DNA from: Oscillospiraceae bacterium
GTDB lineage: Bacteria > Bacillota_A > Clostridia > Oscillospirales > Oscillospiraceae
Direction: 5' to 3'
NCBI GenBank assembly: GCA_016302015.1
Contig: JAEDOJ010000071.1
Coordinates: 1 to 7,614 of the forward strand
DNA: 7,614 nt
Below are positions 6,516 to 7,614 of the stretch, one piece after another. The notes below the pieces were generated by a model. The model was not told where the DNA came from and did not search any database. It saw only the letters and a list, made by a program, of their open reading frames with translations. Position 1 is the first letter of the stretch; each line of letters opens with the position of its first letter. The position numbers were made by a program, and so were the translations under genes.

Positions 6516-7426
6516 TTTTCTCCACCTCCCGTCAGCTTCTTTCCGGTTACCGAAAGGAAAACGTCGTCCATCTTACCCTTGGTGATCTCAAAGTCCCGGA
6601 ACAGCTCCGGATGCCTCAAAATCAGCTTCGTGGCAGTTTGCGTATCAGGCACTTCCACACGGTAGGCGTCCCGAATCTGCTCATAGGGCAAATTCAGCGC
6701 CTTGACGTCCTTCTCCTCAACACTGTAGAGCGTAATAAAGTCCCCGGTATAGGTATTTTTCAGGCTCAGAGGCGTGCCCTCCGCAGCGATTCTGCCTTTG
6801 TCCAGAATGATCACATAGTCCGCGTCCGCCGCCTCTTCCATGTAGTGGGTTGTGAGGAAAACCGTCATATTTTCCCGCTTCCGCAGGTCGGTAACCACGT
6901 CCCACAGCAGCTTTCTGGTCTGAGGATCCAGACCGGTGGTTGGCTCGTCCAGTACCAGAATCTCAGGCTTGTGCAGCAAGGCTCTGGCGATGTCAATGCG
7001 GCGGCGCTGACCGCCGGAGAGCTTCCCTACGGTGCGGTTGATCAGGTCTTTGAAATCCAGCAGCTCTGCCAGTTCTGCCATTCGCTCCTTGAATGCCTTG
7101 CCGGTGATGCCGTAGAGGGCGGCACGGCTTTCCAGATTTTCTTTTACCGTCAGAGGCTGATCCAGAACGGAATTCTGGAACACAACCCCCAATTTCCGGG
7201 TCGTCCGCTCTATGGAAGCCTCCATTTTTTCACCGCAGATCTCCACAATGCCGCTGTCACGTCTCAGTTGACCGCACATAATGGAAATTGTGGTGCTTTT
7301 TCCGGCGCCGTTTACCCCCAGAAAGGCAAACAACTCCCCCTTTTTCACGCAAAAGCTAAGATCCTGGACGGCCTTGACCTCTCCAAAGCTCTTATTCAGA
7401 TTTTTTATTTCAATTACTTTTTCCAT
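6512..7426 (-). CDS. DrrA-like ABC exporter ATPase
   Basis: The 304-residue protein has every ABC nucleotide-binding element. These are Walker A GVNGAGKST (37-45), Q-loop Q84, signature LSGGQ (136-140), Walker B ILVLDE (156-161), D-loop GLD (165-167) and switch histidine H194. The C-terminal ~80 residues end in MDDVFLSVTGKKL, a hallmark of the DrrA/NatA-type exporters that pair with ABC-2 permeases. It should hydrolyse ATP at the inner membrane face to drive the permease encoded next. I placed the start at 7426. In-frame ATGs at 7489 and 7462 lie in or immediately next to the promoter's -35 and -10 boxes, so the mRNA should begin downstream of both. AGGA at 7436-7433 lies six bases before the chosen ATG, and the ABC fold starts directly after it. 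No regulator gene for the pair is visible in the window. Confidence 0.92.
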   Translation of the reverse strand: MEKVIEIKNLNKSFGEVKAVQDLSFCVKKGELFAFLGVNGAGKSTTISIMCGQLRRDSGIVEICGEKMEASIERTTRKLGVVFQNSVLDQPLTVKENLESRAALYGITGKAFKERMAELAELLDFKDLINRTVGKLSGGQRRRIDIARALLHKPEILVLDEPTTGLDPQTRKLLWDVVTDLRKRENMTVFLTTHYMEEAADADYVIILDKGRIAAEGTPLSLKNTYTGDFITLYSVEEKDVKALNLPYEQIRDAYRVEVPDTQTATKLILRHPELFRDFEITKGKMDDVFLSVTGKKLTGGGEK

Positions 7427-7460
7427 GCCTTGTCCTGCGCTTTCCGAAAAATCCACTTTC

Positions 7461-7489
7461 ATTCTAAGCCTTTTCCATACAAATGTCAA
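7461..7489 (-). promoter_or_regulatory. Sigma-A promoter of the ABC exporter operon
   Basis: On the minus strand, TTGACA (7489-7484), a 17-base spacer and TAGAAT (7466-7461) form a near-perfect promoter. Transcription should start near 7454, about 28 bases before the ATPase start at 7426. The -35 box contains the TGA stop codon of the upstream reading frame, so the two genes have no spacer between them. Confidence 0.87.
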
Positions 7490-7614
7490 GCGCCGACAGG
7501 GCGATTTCCAGCTCGCTTTTCAATGAGAAATTTGTCGATTTCGTGTATGCTAATCTGATATGTGCTTGTCTTTTCGGTATCCTTCAAGGGCATTTCTGAT
7601 ACTTCCGTGGACAA
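7486..7614 (-). CDS. 3' end of an unidentified gene (partial)
   Basis: One minus-strand frame is open from the window edge at 7614 to a TGA at 7488-7486, giving 42 residues. The C-terminus TYQISIHEIDKFLIEKRAGN plus a few residues is a plausible amphipathic helix-rich tail. It faintly recalls the end of small helix-turn-helix/excisionase-type DNA-binding proteins, but the stretch is too short to assign. An internal ATG at 7593-7591 with GGAAG upstream could make it a 35-residue peptide; the tail of a longer gene is more likely. No terminator separates it from the ABC exporter genes, so read-through into them is possible. Confidence 0.4.
   Translation of the reverse strand: MSTEVSEMPLKDTEKTSTYQISIHEIDKFLIEKRAGNRPVGA

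Noticed and set aside
6611..7558. 315-residue plus-strand open frame
   Set aside because: It is antisense to a complete ABC ATPase with all motifs, and its translation shows no family features.
1..7614. CRISPR array, insertion sequence, toxin-antitoxin or defence system
   Set aside because: No spaced direct repeats, no transposase motifs, no small overlapping gene pair and no defence nuclease set were found. SfsA and YhaM are widespread housekeeping families rather than defence genes.

Overview
The window looks like ordinary chromosome from a low-to-moderate-GC Firmicute, most likely a gut-type clostridium (Oscillospiraceae/Lachnospiraceae-like). The indicators are a DUF4317 protein (a family I know almost only from Clostridia), a YhaM-type exoribonuclease of the same length as the Bacillus protein, a Gram-positive-style lipoprotein, strong AGGAGG-like ribosome binding sites and canonical sigma-A promoters. 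I place it only at the class/family level. Every supported gene lies on the minus strand, so the window is described from high to low coordinates.

Region 1 (7614-5567) starts with the 3' end of an unidentified gene. Its stop codon lies inside the -35 box of a strong promoter (TTGACA, 17 bp, TAGAAT). That promoter drives a two-gene ABC-2 exporter: a DrrA-like ATPase and a six-helix permease joined by a 4-base ATGA overlap. The unit ends at a clear intrinsic terminator with a 12-bp perfect stem.

Region 2 (5566-272) begins directly beyond the terminator's T-run with an exact-consensus sigma-A promoter (TTGACA, 17 bp, TATAAT). It precedes five tightly packed genes: a lipoprotein with two tandem copies of a beta-rich domain, sfsA, yhaM, a cytoplasmic GH13 alpha-amylase-like enzyme and a DUF4317 protein. 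Gaps are 8-14 bases, apart from one 8-base overlap, so this is probably one operon. It mixes a surface protein, two nucleic-acid enzymes, an alpha-glucan enzyme and an unknown, with no obvious common pathway.

Region 3 (281-1) holds a tRNA-Pro(GGG) gene with its own extended -10 promoter, an encoded CCA end and a strong terminator starting at the last base of that CCA. A small GAAA-loop hairpin follows, then the first codons of another minus-strand gene that runs off the window.

I found no CRISPR array, transposase, phage gene, toxin-antitoxin pair or defence system. The points worth a second look are the duplicated-domain lipoprotein, the operon composition, the unknown DUF4317 protein, two start-codon corrections and the tightly packed control signals.
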